DNA from: Streptomyces sp. NBC_01224
Lineage (GTDB): Bacteria > Actinomycetota > Actinomycetes > Streptomycetales > Streptomycetaceae
DNA length: 64,000 nucleotides
Reading direction: 5' to 3'
Assembly: GCF_036002945.1 (NCBI RefSeq)
Contig: NZ_CP108529.1
Span: 5,265,001-5,329,000, forward strand
The notes under the pieces are model-generated. The model saw only the letters and a list, made by a program, of their open reading frames with translations. It ran no database searches and had not been told where the DNA came from. The first letter of the stretch is position 1, and each line of letters starts with the position of its first letter. This document shows positions 7,195 through 15,727 of this stretch, in pieces. Made by a program: the position numbers and the translations under genes.

Positions 7195-8057
7195 AGCTCT
7201 CCCAGCATCTTCTCGATCAGCGTCAGGGACTCCCTCGGGGTGAGAGCCTGCGCTCGGATGATCCCATAGCGCTCGCTGAAGACCCGGACCTCCTCGGAGT
7301 CTGTGATCAGCCGTGGATGTCCGTAGAGCTCTGTGTAAACCGCCTGCTGCCGGCCTTTGGGGGTGATCAGGGTGAACGTGCCGCCAATCGCAGGGTGTTC
7401 CTCGCGATGCGTCGGCATGACCTGGATCTCCACCGTCCGCAGCCTTCCGATGTGCAAGAGCCGTTGCAGCTGCTCCGTGTGGACGGCTCTGCCTCCGATT
7501 GGTCGCCGCAACGGGGTTTCCTCCAGTACGTAGCTGAGGGTCGGCGCAGGCCAGCGCTCGAAGATCTGTTGCCGATCCAACCGGTCTGCGACGCGCTTCT
7601 CGATGGTCGCCTCGTCCAGCAATGGGCGGCGCTGTGTGAAGACGGCCCGTGCGTATGCCTCCGTTTGAAGCAGGCCGGGCACGACCTGGGCGCTGTACTC
7701 GTGCAACGCAAGCGCATCGGCCTCCACCCGCGCATAGCTGCGGAACCAGTCCGGGTGCCGCGTCCGTGACCGCGACAACGCCTCCCGCACCTCATCGACC
7801 GCCGCCGCCAGCACGCCTCCCGCGTTCAGCAACGTGTCGGCACGCCCCAGGAAGTCCGGCTGCGGCGTCCGCACGCCCCGCTCCATCGCGGAGATCAGGT
7901 CCTCCCCGCAATGCGCAGCGAGCCCCAGATCCCTCTGGCTCAGGCCCGCGCGTTCCCGTAGCACCTTGATCTGTTTGCCCAGCGCCCTGAACAGGTGCGC
8001 CGTCCCGTCCGACTCGGCCGGCCGCTCCGGTCGTTCCTCACGTTCCGCGTTCGCCAT
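7191..8057 (-). CDS. XRE-family regulator with DUF5753 (WhiJ-like)
   Basis: A 288-residue regulator. The Cro/CI helix-turn-helix lies near residues 22-80 (LRERAGLSQRDLGLAAHCGE, then ISAMERGVRTP), followed by the DUF5753 domain with the family hallmarks ALALHEYSAQVVPGLLQTEAYAR, RQ(QIF)ERWPAPTLSYVLEE and LLHIGRL. The ATG at 8057 is preferred over a GTG at 8090 because the family usually begins shortly before the HTH, although the ribosome binding site is weak in both cases. It overlaps the DUF397 gene and is divergent from the ATPase gene at 8192, which makes a complete WhiJ/AbaA-type module. Confidence 0.87.
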   Translation of the reverse strand: MANAEREERPERPAESDGTAHLFRALGKQIKVLRERAGLSQRDLGLAAHCGEDLISAMERGVRTPQPDFLGRADTLLNAGGVLAAAVDEVREALSRSRTRHPDWFRSYARVEADALALHEYSAQVVPGLLQTEAYARAVFTQRRPLLDEATIEKRVADRLDRQQIFERWPAPTLSYVLEETPLRRPIGGRAVHTEQLQRLLHIGRLRTVEIQVMPTHREEHPAIGGTFTLITPKGRQQAVYTELYGHPRLITDSEEVRVFSERYGIIRAQALTPRESLTLIEKMLGEL

Positions 8058-8191
8058 CTGCCCCGCACCGCTCTCTGTCCGCCCGGTCACGGCCGACGCC
8101 CCGTACAGCCGACCGGGCGTGCCCGTACAGCTGCTCGGCGTCGTGGTGTCACTCCTGGTCAGCGTACGAGCAACCGGACACGCTGAGTCAC

Positions 8192-8614
8192 ATGAACGCC
8201 GAAATCACCCTTGTGGGCGCCGAGTTCGTCCAGCGGTTCAGCGCCACCCGCCGAGGCGCGCGGCTCGCCCGTCGGCTCGCTGTGCATCAACTCGACGAGT
8301 GGGGTGTGCCGTACGGGAGCGAGCTCTCCGACGATGCCGCCGTGATCGTGTCCGAGCTGGCGGCCAACGCGGTGCTGCACGGGCTCGTAGCGGGGCGGGA
8401 CTTCGAGCTGAGGCTTGTTGCCCTCGCGGGCACGCTCCGGATCGAGGTGTCGGACGCGCTGGGTGAGCGAGGGCCGCAGCAGCGCCGCCTCCGGGCCGAC
8501 GCGGAGTCCGGTTACGGCCTGTACCTGGTCGAGGCGCTGGCCACGTCCTGGGGAGTCACCGACCGGGTCGTGGGCAAGACGGTCTGGGCCGAGTTACCTG
8601 CCGGTCGCCATTGA
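8192..8614 (+). CDS. anti-sigma-type ATP-binding protein (HATPase_c), with TTA codon
   Basis: A 140-residue RsbW/SpoIIAB-like histidine-kinase ATPase domain: N-box ELAANAVLHG, G1 box VSDALG and G2 box GYGLYLVEALA. Such proteins bind or phosphorylate anti-sigma antagonists or sigma factors; in Streptomyces many sit beside XRE/DUF397 genes. Leucine 135 (8594-8596) is encoded by TTA, the codon read only by the bldA tRNA, and it is the only in-frame TTA I found among intact genes here. Translation, and thus the module, may depend on bldA. The gene is divergent from the XRE gene, with about 130 bp between starts. Confidence 0.85.
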   Translation: MNAEITLVGAEFVQRFSATRRGARLARRLAVHQLDEWGVPYGSELSDDAAVIVSELAANAVLHGLVAGRDFELRLVALAGTLRIEVSDALGERGPQQRRLRADAESGYGLYLVEALATSWGVTDRVVGKTVWAELPAGRH

Positions 8615-8720
8615 GGCGGACACGAGACAGGGCCGATGCCCACCGCTCGGGGTCTTCCCGGTGGCAGGTCCGGCCGCCGCTGGTCAGCATGGACACATGT
8701 CCCTCGATCATGGAGGCCCC

Positions 8721-9584
8721 ATGTCCATCGCGGTACTCGGAGCGACCGGTGGCCAGGGCGGCGCGGTGGCCGCCGCCCTGCTGGAGGCGGGGCATGCCGT
8801 GCGCGCCGTGGTGCGGGATCCCGGCAGCGGGCGGGCCAGGGCGCTGGCGGCGGCCGGAGCGGAGGTCGTCCCCGGGAATCTGTTCGACGCGGGCTCGCTC
8901 GCCGAGGCGTTCCTGGGCACGACGGCCGCGTTCGCCGTGACCACGCCGTTCCAGGACGGTCTGGAAGCGGAGGTGGCCCAGGGCGCGGCGATCGTGCGGG
9001 CCGCCGAGGACGTCGCACTGCCGCATCTGGTGCTGGCTTCTGTCGCCAGTGCGGACCGCGCCACCGGCATCCCGCACTTCGAGACCAAGGCCAGGACCGA
9101 GGAACTGCTCGCAGGCTCCGGGATTCCGGCGACGGTGGTGGCACCGACCTACTTCTACGACAACGCGCTGGGCGCGCTGGACGAGGTCGCCGCCGGCCTC
9201 CTCACCATGCCGCTTCCCGGTGACACCCCCCTCCAGCAGGTGGCACGGCAGGACCTGGGCCGTGTCGTGGCCGCGGTCGTGGCCGATCCGGACCGATGGA
9301 TCGGGCAGCGGATCGAGGTGGCGGGCGACGATCCCACGCCGGTCCGGATGGCCGAGGAGATCGGACGGGCCGCGGGCGGCACGGTCGCGTTCCGGCAGAC
9401 GCCGCTGGCGGACCTGTGCACCACCAGCCCCGACATGTTCGCCATGTACAGCTTTCTGGCGGACACCGGTTACCAGGTGGACCTGGAGGCGTTGCGGAGG
9501 CAGTTCCCCACCGTCCCCTGGACTCCGTACGCCGCATGGGTGGACGCCCAGAAGTGGCCGACGCCCCGCATCAGGACAACGTGA
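8721..9584 (+). CDS. NmrA-like NAD(P)-binding protein
   Basis: A 287-residue Rossmann protein with the dinucleotide motif GATGGQGGAV at the N-terminus and the extended NmrA-type body (PHLVLASVASAD, HFETKARTEELL, TVVAPTYFYDNAL). NmrA-like proteins are atypical short-chain dehydrogenases that act as redox sensors or as quinone/isoflavone-type reductases. The ATG at 8721 follows GGAGG at short spacing (4 bases); an in-frame ATG at 8697 is possible. It lies just downstream of the ATPase gene in the same direction but has its own start region. Substrate unknown. A perfect 15-bp hairpin follows. Confidence 0.82.
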   Translation: MSIAVLGATGGQGGAVAAALLEAGHAVRAVVRDPGSGRARALAAAGAEVVPGNLFDAGSLAEAFLGTTAAFAVTTPFQDGLEAEVAQGAAIVRAAEDVALPHLVLASVASADRATGIPHFETKARTEELLAGSGIPATVVAPTYFYDNALGALDEVAAGLLTMPLPGDTPLQQVARQDLGRVVAAVVADPDRWIGQRIEVAGDDPTPVRMAEEIGRAAGGTVAFRQTPLADLCTTSPDMFAMYSFLADTGYQVDLEALRRQFPTVPWTPYAAWVDAQKWPTPRIRTT

Positions 9585-9616
9585 CACCTGGGCCCGTGAT
9601 GTCACGTCGTACGTCG

Positions 9617-9650
9617 GCCCCTGCCCGAGCCGGGCGGCTCGGGCAGGGGC
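9617..9650. terminator. 15-bp perfect hairpin
   Basis: GCCCCTGCCCGAGCC (9617-9631) is the exact reverse complement of 9636-9650, around a 4-base GGGC loop. It separates the NmrA-like gene (ends 9584) from the convergent RNHCP gene (ends 9660) and probably terminates both. Confidence 0.75.
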
Positions 9651-9659
9651 GCATCTGTG

Positions 9660-10076
9660 TCACAGCGCGAGCAGTGCTCGCACGGGGACGACGGTGTCGG
9701 ACAGAGGACGTACGGCCATGCGCATCAGCGCCAGGGCGTTGTCGTCCCCCGCGATGCGGTTGGCGCTGAGCTCACCGCAGGTCAGGCACTCGTGGATGAT
9801 CGTCCATTCCCCGTCCTGCCGGACGGACAGGCTGAGCGCCGTCATCCGCCCGCGGCAGTCGGCGGCCCGGTCTCCCGGAATCCGCAGATCGACGTGGAGG
9901 CTGGTCAGGCAGTGCGGGCAGTGGTTGCGGTGGGCGGTGCCCGGTGCGATCAGCGGCACGTCGAGCCGACAGCCGACGCAGCGGAACGCGTCGCCGTGGG
10001 CGCCGCCCGGTCCGTGCAGGACATCCTTTCGTTTCTGTGGGCGGTGCGTTGATCGCCGGGGTCTACGCCGCGGCAT
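9660..10076 (-). CDS. RNHCP-domain zinc protein, copy 2 of a tandem pair
   Basis: A 138-residue protein carrying the RNHCP signature: CVGC, then HRNHCPHCLTSLHVD, GDRAADCRG, HECLTCGELSANRIAGDDN and MRMAVRPL. The six to eight cysteines arranged as CxxC pairs suggest a small zinc-stabilised fold; function is unknown. The ATG at 10076 follows GGAGA with good spacing. It lies 39 bp downstream of a paralogue in the same direction, so the two are probably co-transcribed. The N-terminal 20 residues are Arg-rich and may be mis-started, but no better start is visible. Confidence 0.82.
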   Translation of the reverse strand: MPRRRPRRSTHRPQKRKDVLHGPGGAHGDAFRCVGCRLDVPLIAPGTAHRNHCPHCLTSLHVDLRIPGDRAADCRGRMTALSLSVRQDGEWTIIHECLTCGELSANRIAGDDNALALMRMAVRPLSDTVVPVRALLAL

Positions 10077-10115
10077 GTCGGGTTCTCCGTCCTGTCCTCG
10101 GTCGTCGTCGGCGGC

Positions 10116-10517
10116 TCACAGGTCACCGAACGCTTCGAGCGGGAAGGGCGGTTGGGCCAGTGGACGTACGGCCATCCGCATCAGGATCAGCTGGTTGTCG
10201 TCCCCGCAGACCGGGTTGGAGGTCAGCTCGTCGCAGCGGGTGCAGCGGTGGATGACCATCCAGCCACCGGTACGGAGCACCGCGATGGAGATCGGGGTCA
10301 TACGCGCCCCGCAGTCGGACGGTCCGCCCTCGACGTGGTCGAGGCAGTGCTGCGAGTGCAGGCAGCTGGGGCAGTGGTTGCGACGGCTGCCGTCGGGCGC
10401 GAGTGTGGCGACGGTCAGCCCGCACCACAGGCACGTGAAGGTGTCGGTCCTCAGATAGGCGCCGGCGCCGTTGGCGGAGGACTTGGCCGAATGGTTCTTG
10501 GGGTTGTCGGTGGACAC
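10116..10517 (-). CDS. RNHCP-domain zinc protein, copy 1 of a tandem pair
   Basis: A 133-residue paralogue of the gene downstream, with CLWC, RRNHCPSCLHSQHCLD, PSDCGARM, HRCTRCDELTSNPVCGDDN and LMRMAVRPL. Overall the two copies share most signature positions but differ widely elsewhere, so the duplication is not recent. In this copy RIAGDDN reads PVCGDDN, with an extra cysteine. It heads the two-gene unit, since the only long upstream gap is on its 5' side. Function unknown. Confidence 0.82.
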   Translation of the reverse strand: MSTDNPKNHSAKSSANGAGAYLRTDTFTCLWCGLTVATLAPDGSRRNHCPSCLHSQHCLDHVEGGPSDCGARMTPISIAVLRTGGWMVIHRCTRCDELTSNPVCGDDNQLILMRMAVRPLAQPPFPLEAFGDL

Positions 10518-10976
10518 CCGGTTTTCTCCTTGCCGAAGAGGATGAGCAATGCAGCAGGGAAGTACCGAGCAGCCCTCGGGGGCATGGGCCTCGGAGGCAT
10601 GGTGCGCCGGCCGGGGATCACGTACTGACGAGAAGGAAACGCGTGCCGGTCAGCGGACGCGTGTCAGCGCGATGCCGCGGGCGTGCGCATGCACGCAGCT
10701 CCGATTGCCCCTGCGCGGTTGGAGGCGCGACGAGGGAAGCTCGGAACTACTGGCCGGGGCATACATCAACTTCTTTCCAGGGCAGGCGCCCATGGTTCGG
10801 CGACGGTCGACACCGTGGTCGAGGTGACCGTAACAATGCGCCCGGGCCGGATCCAGCGATTATCGGGCCGAGCGGATACGGGTGGAGTGGCCCGGCCCAG
10901 GACGAGGACGAGGACGCGGCGCGGCCGATGGCCGTGTCACGAATGATGTCCGCTCACGCGGGCGACGATCCCGTCC
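10518..10976. other. gene-free stretch
   Basis: No open frame here has recognisable protein character in any frame. The left end should contain the promoter of the RNHCP pair. At the right end (10970-10992) CCCGTCC and GGACGGG form a hairpin that overlaps the stop codon of the HAD gene and may be its terminator; similar CCGTCC-ATTG-GGACGG hairpins are, as far as I recall, frequent between Streptomyces genes. Confidence 0.4.
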
Positions 10977-11642
10977 TCAATTGCCGGACGGGGTGGATTC
11001 GCGGACCTCGGCAACCAGTGCCGGGAGTTCCGTCAGCGCGTTGATGCGCCAGTCCGCCGTCTCCACCACGTCCGGATGGTCAGCCCACCAGTGCCCGTAC
11101 GCACCGCGGCGCAGATGCGCCGAGCGCAGGCCGAAGGACTTGGCCGGGAAAAGGTCGTTGGCCGGGTGGTCGCCCACGTACAGGGTGCGCTCCGGAGCGG
11201 CCCCCGACACCTCCAGTACGCGTGCGAAGAACGCTGGGTCCGGTTTGGTCACGCCCCACTCGTCCGAGGTGACGACCAGGTCCGCGGGCAGGTCCAGGGC
11301 CCGCAGCAGCTCCCCGGCCCGTACCGTCTGATTGCCCGCCACCACCACCCGCACCCCCAGCGTGCGCAGCTCCGCGAGGGCGGGGCGGACGTCGGGGTAG
11401 AGGTCCGTCTCGTCGAGATGCTCACCGCGTCCGGCCGCCGCACGCGCCAGGTACGCCTCCCTGACGTCCATGCCGGGGCGCAGGATGCGCAGCGCGTCGG
11501 CGCTGTCGCGGCCCTGGGTGACCGCCGCGCCGACCAACGCACTGAGCGTGTGCGGTGGAACGCCGAGCCAGTTCGCCCAGGACGCCCAGTAGCGGTCGTC
11601 GCGTACGAGTGTTTCGCCGATGTCGAAGACGATCGTTTCCAT
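10977..11642 (-). CDS. HAD-superfamily hydrolase
   Basis: A 221-residue protein with HAD motif I as VFDIGETLV (the usual second acidic residue, DxD, is replaced by DxG-E), motif II in VVVAGNQT, motif III lysine in GVTKPDP and motif IV in YVGDHPANDLFPAK. The VGDHPxND pattern is typical of the Cof-unrelated, haloacid-dehalogenase/pyrophosphatase-like branch. It is cytoplasmic and Mg-dependent; the substrate is unknown. The start at 11642 (METIVFD) is chosen because motif I then falls at residue 8. It is divergent from fbiC, with about 125 bp between the starts. Confidence 0.85.
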   Translation of the reverse strand: METIVFDIGETLVRDDRYWASWANWLGVPPHTLSALVGAAVTQGRDSADALRILRPGMDVREAYLARAAAGRGEHLDETDLYPDVRPALAELRTLGVRVVVAGNQTVRAGELLRALDLPADLVVTSDEWGVTKPDPAFFARVLEVSGAAPERTLYVGDHPANDLFPAKSFGLRSAHLRRGAYGHWWADHPDVVETADWRINALTELPALVAEVRESTPSGN

Positions 11643-11766
11643 CACCGTCCCGAGCCTACGGCCCCCGACCGCTCCAGCGGCCCAGGCGCCAGGGTCGGGC
11701 TTTCGGTCCCGCCGGTCCCACGGAGTCCCTGGTCCGGGGCGCGCGCCTCGCTCGTATGCTCGCTTC

Positions 11767-14349
11767 ATGACCGATCCTCAGCGCGGACGTCCGACCACCA
11801 ACTCCATGCGGCGCGCCCTCAAGCGGGCCCGCGACGGTGTCGCTCTCGATGTGACCGAGGCCGCCGTGCTGCTCCAGGCGCGAGATGACGATCTGACGGA
11901 TCTCGCCGCCTCGGCCGCCCGGGTGCGCGACGCCGGCCTCGAAGCCGCCGGCCGGCCCGGTGTCATCACGTACTCCCGCAAGGTCTTCATCCCGCTGACC
12001 CGGCTCTGCCGCGACAAGTGCCACTACTGCACCTTCGTCACCGTCCCCGGCAAGCTCCGGCGCGAGGGCCACGGGATGTTCCTGTCGCCCGACGAGGTGC
12101 TGGACATCGCCCGCAAGGGCGCGGCCATGGGCTGCAAGGAAGCGCTGTTCACGCTCGGCGACCGGCCCGAGGACCGCTGGCCCGAGGCACGGGAGTGGCT
12201 GGAGGCCGAGGGGTACGACGACACCCTCGCGTACGTACGCGCCATGGCGATCCGCGTCCTGGAGGAGACCGGCCTCCTCCCGCACCTCAACCCGGGCGTG
12301 CTGACCTGGACCGACCTCCAGCGGCTCAAGCCCGTCGCCCCCTCCATGGGCATGATGCTGGAGACGACGGCCACCCGCCTGTGGTCCGAACCGGGCGGCC
12401 CGCACCACGGCTCCCCGGACAAGGAACCGGCCGTGCGCCTGCGCGTCCTCGAAGACGCGGGCCGCTCCAACGTCCCGTTCACGACCGGCGTCCTGATCGG
12501 GATCGGCGAATCGTACGAGGAGCGCGCCGACTCCCTCTTCGAGCTGCGCAAGACCGCCCGCGCCTACCACGGCATCCAGGAAGTCATCGTCCAGAACTTC
12601 CGCGCGAAGCCGGACACGGCGATGCGCGGCATGCCGGACGCCGAGCTGGAGGAACTGGCCGCGGCCATCGCCGTCGCCCGGCACATCCTCGGCCCGTCCG
12701 CCCGCATCCAGGCCCCGCCGAACCTCGTCGACGCCGAGTACGCGCTGCTCATCGGCGCGGGCATCGACGACTGGGGCGGCGTCTCCCCGCTCACCCCCGA
12801 CCATGTGAACCCCGAACGCCCCTGGCCCCACATCGACGAACTGGCTGCGAAGACCGCCGAGTCGGGCTTCGCACTCCGCGAGCGACTCACCATCTACCCG
12901 GAGTTCATCCAGCGCGGCGAGCCCTGGCTCGACCCCCGCCTGCTTCCGCACGTCCGCGCCCTCGCCGACCCGGAGACGGGCCTCGCGAAGGAGGGTGCGA
13001 TCCCCGTCGGCCTGCCCTGGCAGGAGCCCGACGAGGAGTTCGGCGCCACTGGACGCACCGATCTGCACCGCACCATCGACACGGAGGGCCGCACCGGCGA
13101 CCGTCGCGAAGACTTCGACGAGGTGTACGGCGACTGGGAGGCGCTGCGCGAGGCAGCGGCCCCCGGCATGGTCCCGTCCCGCATCGACGCCGACGTACGC
13201 CAGGCGCTCGGCCAGGCCGCCGACGATCCGACGAAACTCACCGACGACCAGGCGCTCGCCCTGCTCCACGCGGACGGCCCGGCGCTCGACGAACTGTGCC
13301 GGATCGCGGACACCCTGCGCCGTGACGTGGTCGGTGACGACGTCACGTACATCGTCACCAGGAACATCAACTTCACCAACGTCTGCTACACCGGCTGCCG
13401 CTTCTGCGCCTTCGCCCAGCGGCGCACCGACGCCGACGCGTACACCCTCTCCCTGGACCAGGTCGCCGACCGGGCCGCGCAGGCGTGGGACGTCGGCGCG
13501 GTCGAGGTCTGCATGCAGGGTGGCATCCACCCGGACCTGCCCGGCACCGCGTACTTCGACATCGCGCGAGCGGTGAAGGAACGCGTACCGGGCATGCATG
13601 TGCACGCCTTCTCCCCGATGGAGGTCGTCAACGGGGCGACCCGCACCGGCATGTCCATCCGCGACTGGCTGATCGCCGCGAAGGAGTCCGGGCTCGGTTC
13701 GATCCCCGGTACGGCGGCCGAGATCCTGGACGACGAGGTCCGCTGGGTCCTCACCAAGGGCAAGCTGCCCACGGCGACCTGGCTGGAGGTCATCAGGACC
13801 GCCCACGAGGTGGGCCTGCGATCGTCGTCGACGATGATGTACGGCCACGTCGACCAGCCCCGCCACTGGCTCGGCCACCTGAGGACCCTGGCAAACCTTC
13901 AGCAGGAGACCGGCGGCTTCACGGAGTTCGTCACCCTCCCCTTCATCCACACCAACGCCCCGGTCTACCTGGCAGGCATCGCCCGCCCCGGCCCGACCGA
14001 CCGCGACAACCGTGCCGTCACCGCCATGGCCCGGCTCCTGCTCCACCCGCACATCACCAACATCCAGACCAGCTGGGTGAAGCTCGGCACGGAGGGCGCG
14101 GCCGAGATGCTGCGCTCGGGCGCCAACGACCTGGGCGGCACGCTGATGGAGGAGACCATCTCCCGGATGGCGGGCTCCAGTTACGGCTCGTACCGTTCCG
14201 TCCAGGACCTCGTCGCGATCGCCGAACTCGCGGGCCGCCCGGCGAAGCCGCGTACGACGCTGTACGGGGAGGTCCCGCCGGAGCGGGTGGCGGCGGCCGC
14301 CGCGTCCGACGGGCACCTTCCGGAGCTGCTTCCCGTGCTGTCGGACTGA
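11767..14349 (+). CDS. fbiC: bifunctional FO synthase (CofG/CofH fusion)
   Basis: An 860-residue fused radical-SAM enzyme that makes 7,8-didemethyl-8-hydroxy-5-deazariboflavin (FO), the chromophore of coenzyme F420, from tyrosine and a ribityl-uracil intermediate. The N-terminal CofG-like half has the cluster motif CRDKCHYC (Cys81, Cys85, Cys88) and the C-terminal CofH-like half has CYTGCRFC (Cys540, Cys544, Cys547). Full length for the actinobacterial fused form. No other F420 gene is nearby, so it is unlinked from fbiA/fbiB here. The ATG at 11767 is the start that keeps the conserved N-terminus. Confidence 0.97.
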   Translation: MTDPQRGRPTTNSMRRALKRARDGVALDVTEAAVLLQARDDDLTDLAASAARVRDAGLEAAGRPGVITYSRKVFIPLTRLCRDKCHYCTFVTVPGKLRREGHGMFLSPDEVLDIARKGAAMGCKEALFTLGDRPEDRWPEAREWLEAEGYDDTLAYVRAMAIRVLEETGLLPHLNPGVLTWTDLQRLKPVAPSMGMMLETTATRLWSEPGGPHHGSPDKEPAVRLRVLEDAGRSNVPFTTGVLIGIGESYEERADSLFELRKTARAYHGIQEVIVQNFRAKPDTAMRGMPDAELEELAAAIAVARHILGPSARIQAPPNLVDAEYALLIGAGIDDWGGVSPLTPDHVNPERPWPHIDELAAKTAESGFALRERLTIYPEFIQRGEPWLDPRLLPHVRALADPETGLAKEGAIPVGLPWQEPDEEFGATGRTDLHRTIDTEGRTGDRREDFDEVYGDWEALREAAAPGMVPSRIDADVRQALGQAADDPTKLTDDQALALLHADGPALDELCRIADTLRRDVVGDDVTYIVTRNINFTNVCYTGCRFCAFAQRRTDADAYTLSLDQVADRAAQAWDVGAVEVCMQGGIHPDLPGTAYFDIARAVKERVPGMHVHAFSPMEVVNGATRTGMSIRDWLIAAKESGLGSIPGTAAEILDDEVRWVLTKGKLPTATWLEVIRTAHEVGLRSSSTMMYGHVDQPRHWLGHLRTLANLQQETGGFTEFVTLPFIHTNAPVYLAGIARPGPTDRDNRAVTAMARLLLHPHITNIQTSWVKLGTEGAAEMLRSGANDLGGTLMEETISRMAGSSYGSYRSVQDLVAIAELAGRPAKPRTTLYGEVPPERVAAAAASDGHLPELLPVLSD

Positions 14350-14529
14350 GCCGTATGCCTTCACCGACCGGCCATGCGTACGGTCCGCGGGCCCAGCGGG
14401 CCTCGGCTACAAGACCCCGGCAGAAGTTCACGCCGAATACGTGAAGATGCAGCTCGCGGCAGAGAAAACACCCATAACCGGTGTCCGGAAAATGGATGGC
14501 CGCTCAGCCGCGGGGGAGAACAACGAGAT

Positions 14530-14561
14530 GTGGCGCCCCCGGTCGTACCAGGGGGCGCCAC
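14530..14561. terminator. 11-bp hairpin between convergent genes
   Basis: GTGGCGCCCCC (14530-14540) pairs exactly with 14551-14561, extended by GGT/ACC in the loop. It lies between the fbiC stop (14349) and the membrane-protein stop (14581) and fits a bidirectional terminator. Confidence 0.7.
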
Positions 14562-14580
14562 GCTCCTCAGGCCGGCCGCC

Positions 14581-15027
14581 TCAGGCGTGCGCGTTGCGTC
14601 CCGTCACGTGGAACGCACTACGCACCTCGACCGCGCAGGCCGCGGTGACGCACAAGGCGACCGCCACCATGCCCGAGCCGATCACGGTGTCCGGGCCGGG
14701 ATTCTGGCCGAGGACGGTGACCAGCGCCTTCGCGGCGATGGCGACCTGCCCCAGTCCGACGACCGTCAGCCAGGCGACGCGCAGGGCCCGCGGGCTGCGG
14801 GTGCGTGCCTTCTCCAGCCCCAGCAGCGCCGCCGCACCCGCCAGCGCGACCACGACTCCGAGCGTGACGGCGACGGAGAGCATCGCGTCCACGGCCGGGG
14901 CGTCGGTGTGGTCGAGTTCCGCCGTGTCCGGCGGGAGAACGGTGAACGCCACGGTCATCAGGGCGAGGTAGGTGACCTGGAGGAGGAGAAGGACGGGCAC
15001 CACTCGCCGGCTGAGCACGGATGTCAT
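14581..15027 (-). CDS. small four-helix membrane protein
   Basis: A 148-residue integral membrane protein with four predicted hydrophobic segments (VVPVLLLLQVTYLALMTVAF; LSVAVTLGVVVALAGAAALL; LRVAWLTVVGLGQVAIAAKA; IGSGMVAVALCVTAACAV). I do not recognise the family. The ATG at 15027 has GAGGAG at ideal spacing and overlaps the stop of an upstream reading frame (ATGA at 15027-15024), so it was once the second gene of a coupled pair. The upstream partner is now only a fragment. Confidence 0.75.
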   Translation of the reverse strand: MTSVLSRRVVPVLLLLQVTYLALMTVAFTVLPPDTAELDHTDAPAVDAMLSVAVTLGVVVALAGAAALLGLEKARTRSPRALRVAWLTVVGLGQVAIAAKALVTVLGQNPGPDTVIGSGMVAVALCVTAACAVEVRSAFHVTGRNAHA

Positions 15028-15212
15028 GCGTTGCTCCTCACGAGCTTGCCACTCTTGATGATCCACAGCTTCCCACGGCTCGTCCCGTTCTTGCGGGCAT
15101 CCCTGCTGCGGACGCCCGCACTCGACTTGCCGGTGTTGTCACGGCCGATCCGACGGCCGATGGAGTTGTTGCGCAGGTCCGTCTCCTTGCCGTTGTCCGG
15201 ATCAGCCGGCGG
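15024..15212 (-). pseudogene. C-terminal remnant of the gene once coupled to the membrane protein
   Basis: A 62-codon open stretch bounded upstream by a stop and containing no plausible start codon before its last few residues, yet ending in an ATGA overlap with the well-formed start of the membrane gene. Its sequence (KETDLRNNSIGRRIGRDN, then RGKLWIIKSGKLVRSN) resembles the C-terminal end of DUF6973-type proteins (xDLxNNxxGxxIG, then a W/V-I-x-x-x-G-x-L ending). I infer a decayed gene of that type; identity is tentative. Confidence 0.45.
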
Positions 15213-15429
15213 TCAGGATGCGCCAGTCGCGCGAGCCGATGTCGGCGGGTGTGCCGTCGAGAATCCGGGCCGTGCGCGTCGTGGGTTCGAGGGTGACGGT
15301 CGCGAGACTCGCCCAGCGTTGGCCGAGCGGTCTGTCGAGGTCGGGCAGGCAGGTCACCGGCGGTTCGCCGTCCCCCGTCACGAGGCAGCCGGCGAGGTCG
15401 TCGGGCGTGGCCGTCGGTTTTGTGCCAGG
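15202..15429 (-). pseudogene. second unassigned C-terminal remnant
   Basis: A 75-codon stretch between stops on the minus strand ends in RPLGQRWASLATVTLEP, RTARILDGTP and DIGSRDWRILTAG. It reads like a genuine protein C-terminus, with normal high-GC third positions, but has no start and overlaps the DUF6973-like remnant's 5' end by a few bases in another frame. Upstream minus-strand sequence to about 15560 shows further protein-like patches in shifted frames. I do not recognise the family. Confidence 0.3.
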
Positions 15430-15727
15430 TCATCGAGTCGCTGTGGGAGGTACTGGTCATCGCGCACAGCCGGGGCGGGCGTCTGCGCGTCCGAGCGCGA
15501 CGCAGCGGTGGTTCGAGCGGCCTGGGCTCAGCGGAAGCCGAGCATTCCGGCGAGTCGGTCTCGGCGGCCGTCGTGTACACATCGGCCGGCATGTTCGGGC
15601 CAAAAACGACCTGCGGGACGTCCGTCCACATACCCGCGCGTACCCAATTCCGCTCCCTCGACCGCCCGTTCCCGTCGATTACAGTGCTGCGCAGTCGCAG
15701 GCGGGCGGGCCGACGGGGAGGTGCACG

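Noticed and set aside
10549..10946. short plus-strand frames in the 10.5-10.9 kb gap
   Set aside because: No ribosome binding site, domain or Cys/hydrophobic pattern; likely random open frames in high-GC DNA.
11656..14364. 902-residue minus-strand frame across fbiC
   Set aside because: Antisense shadow of fbiC caused by high GC; no recognisable domain.
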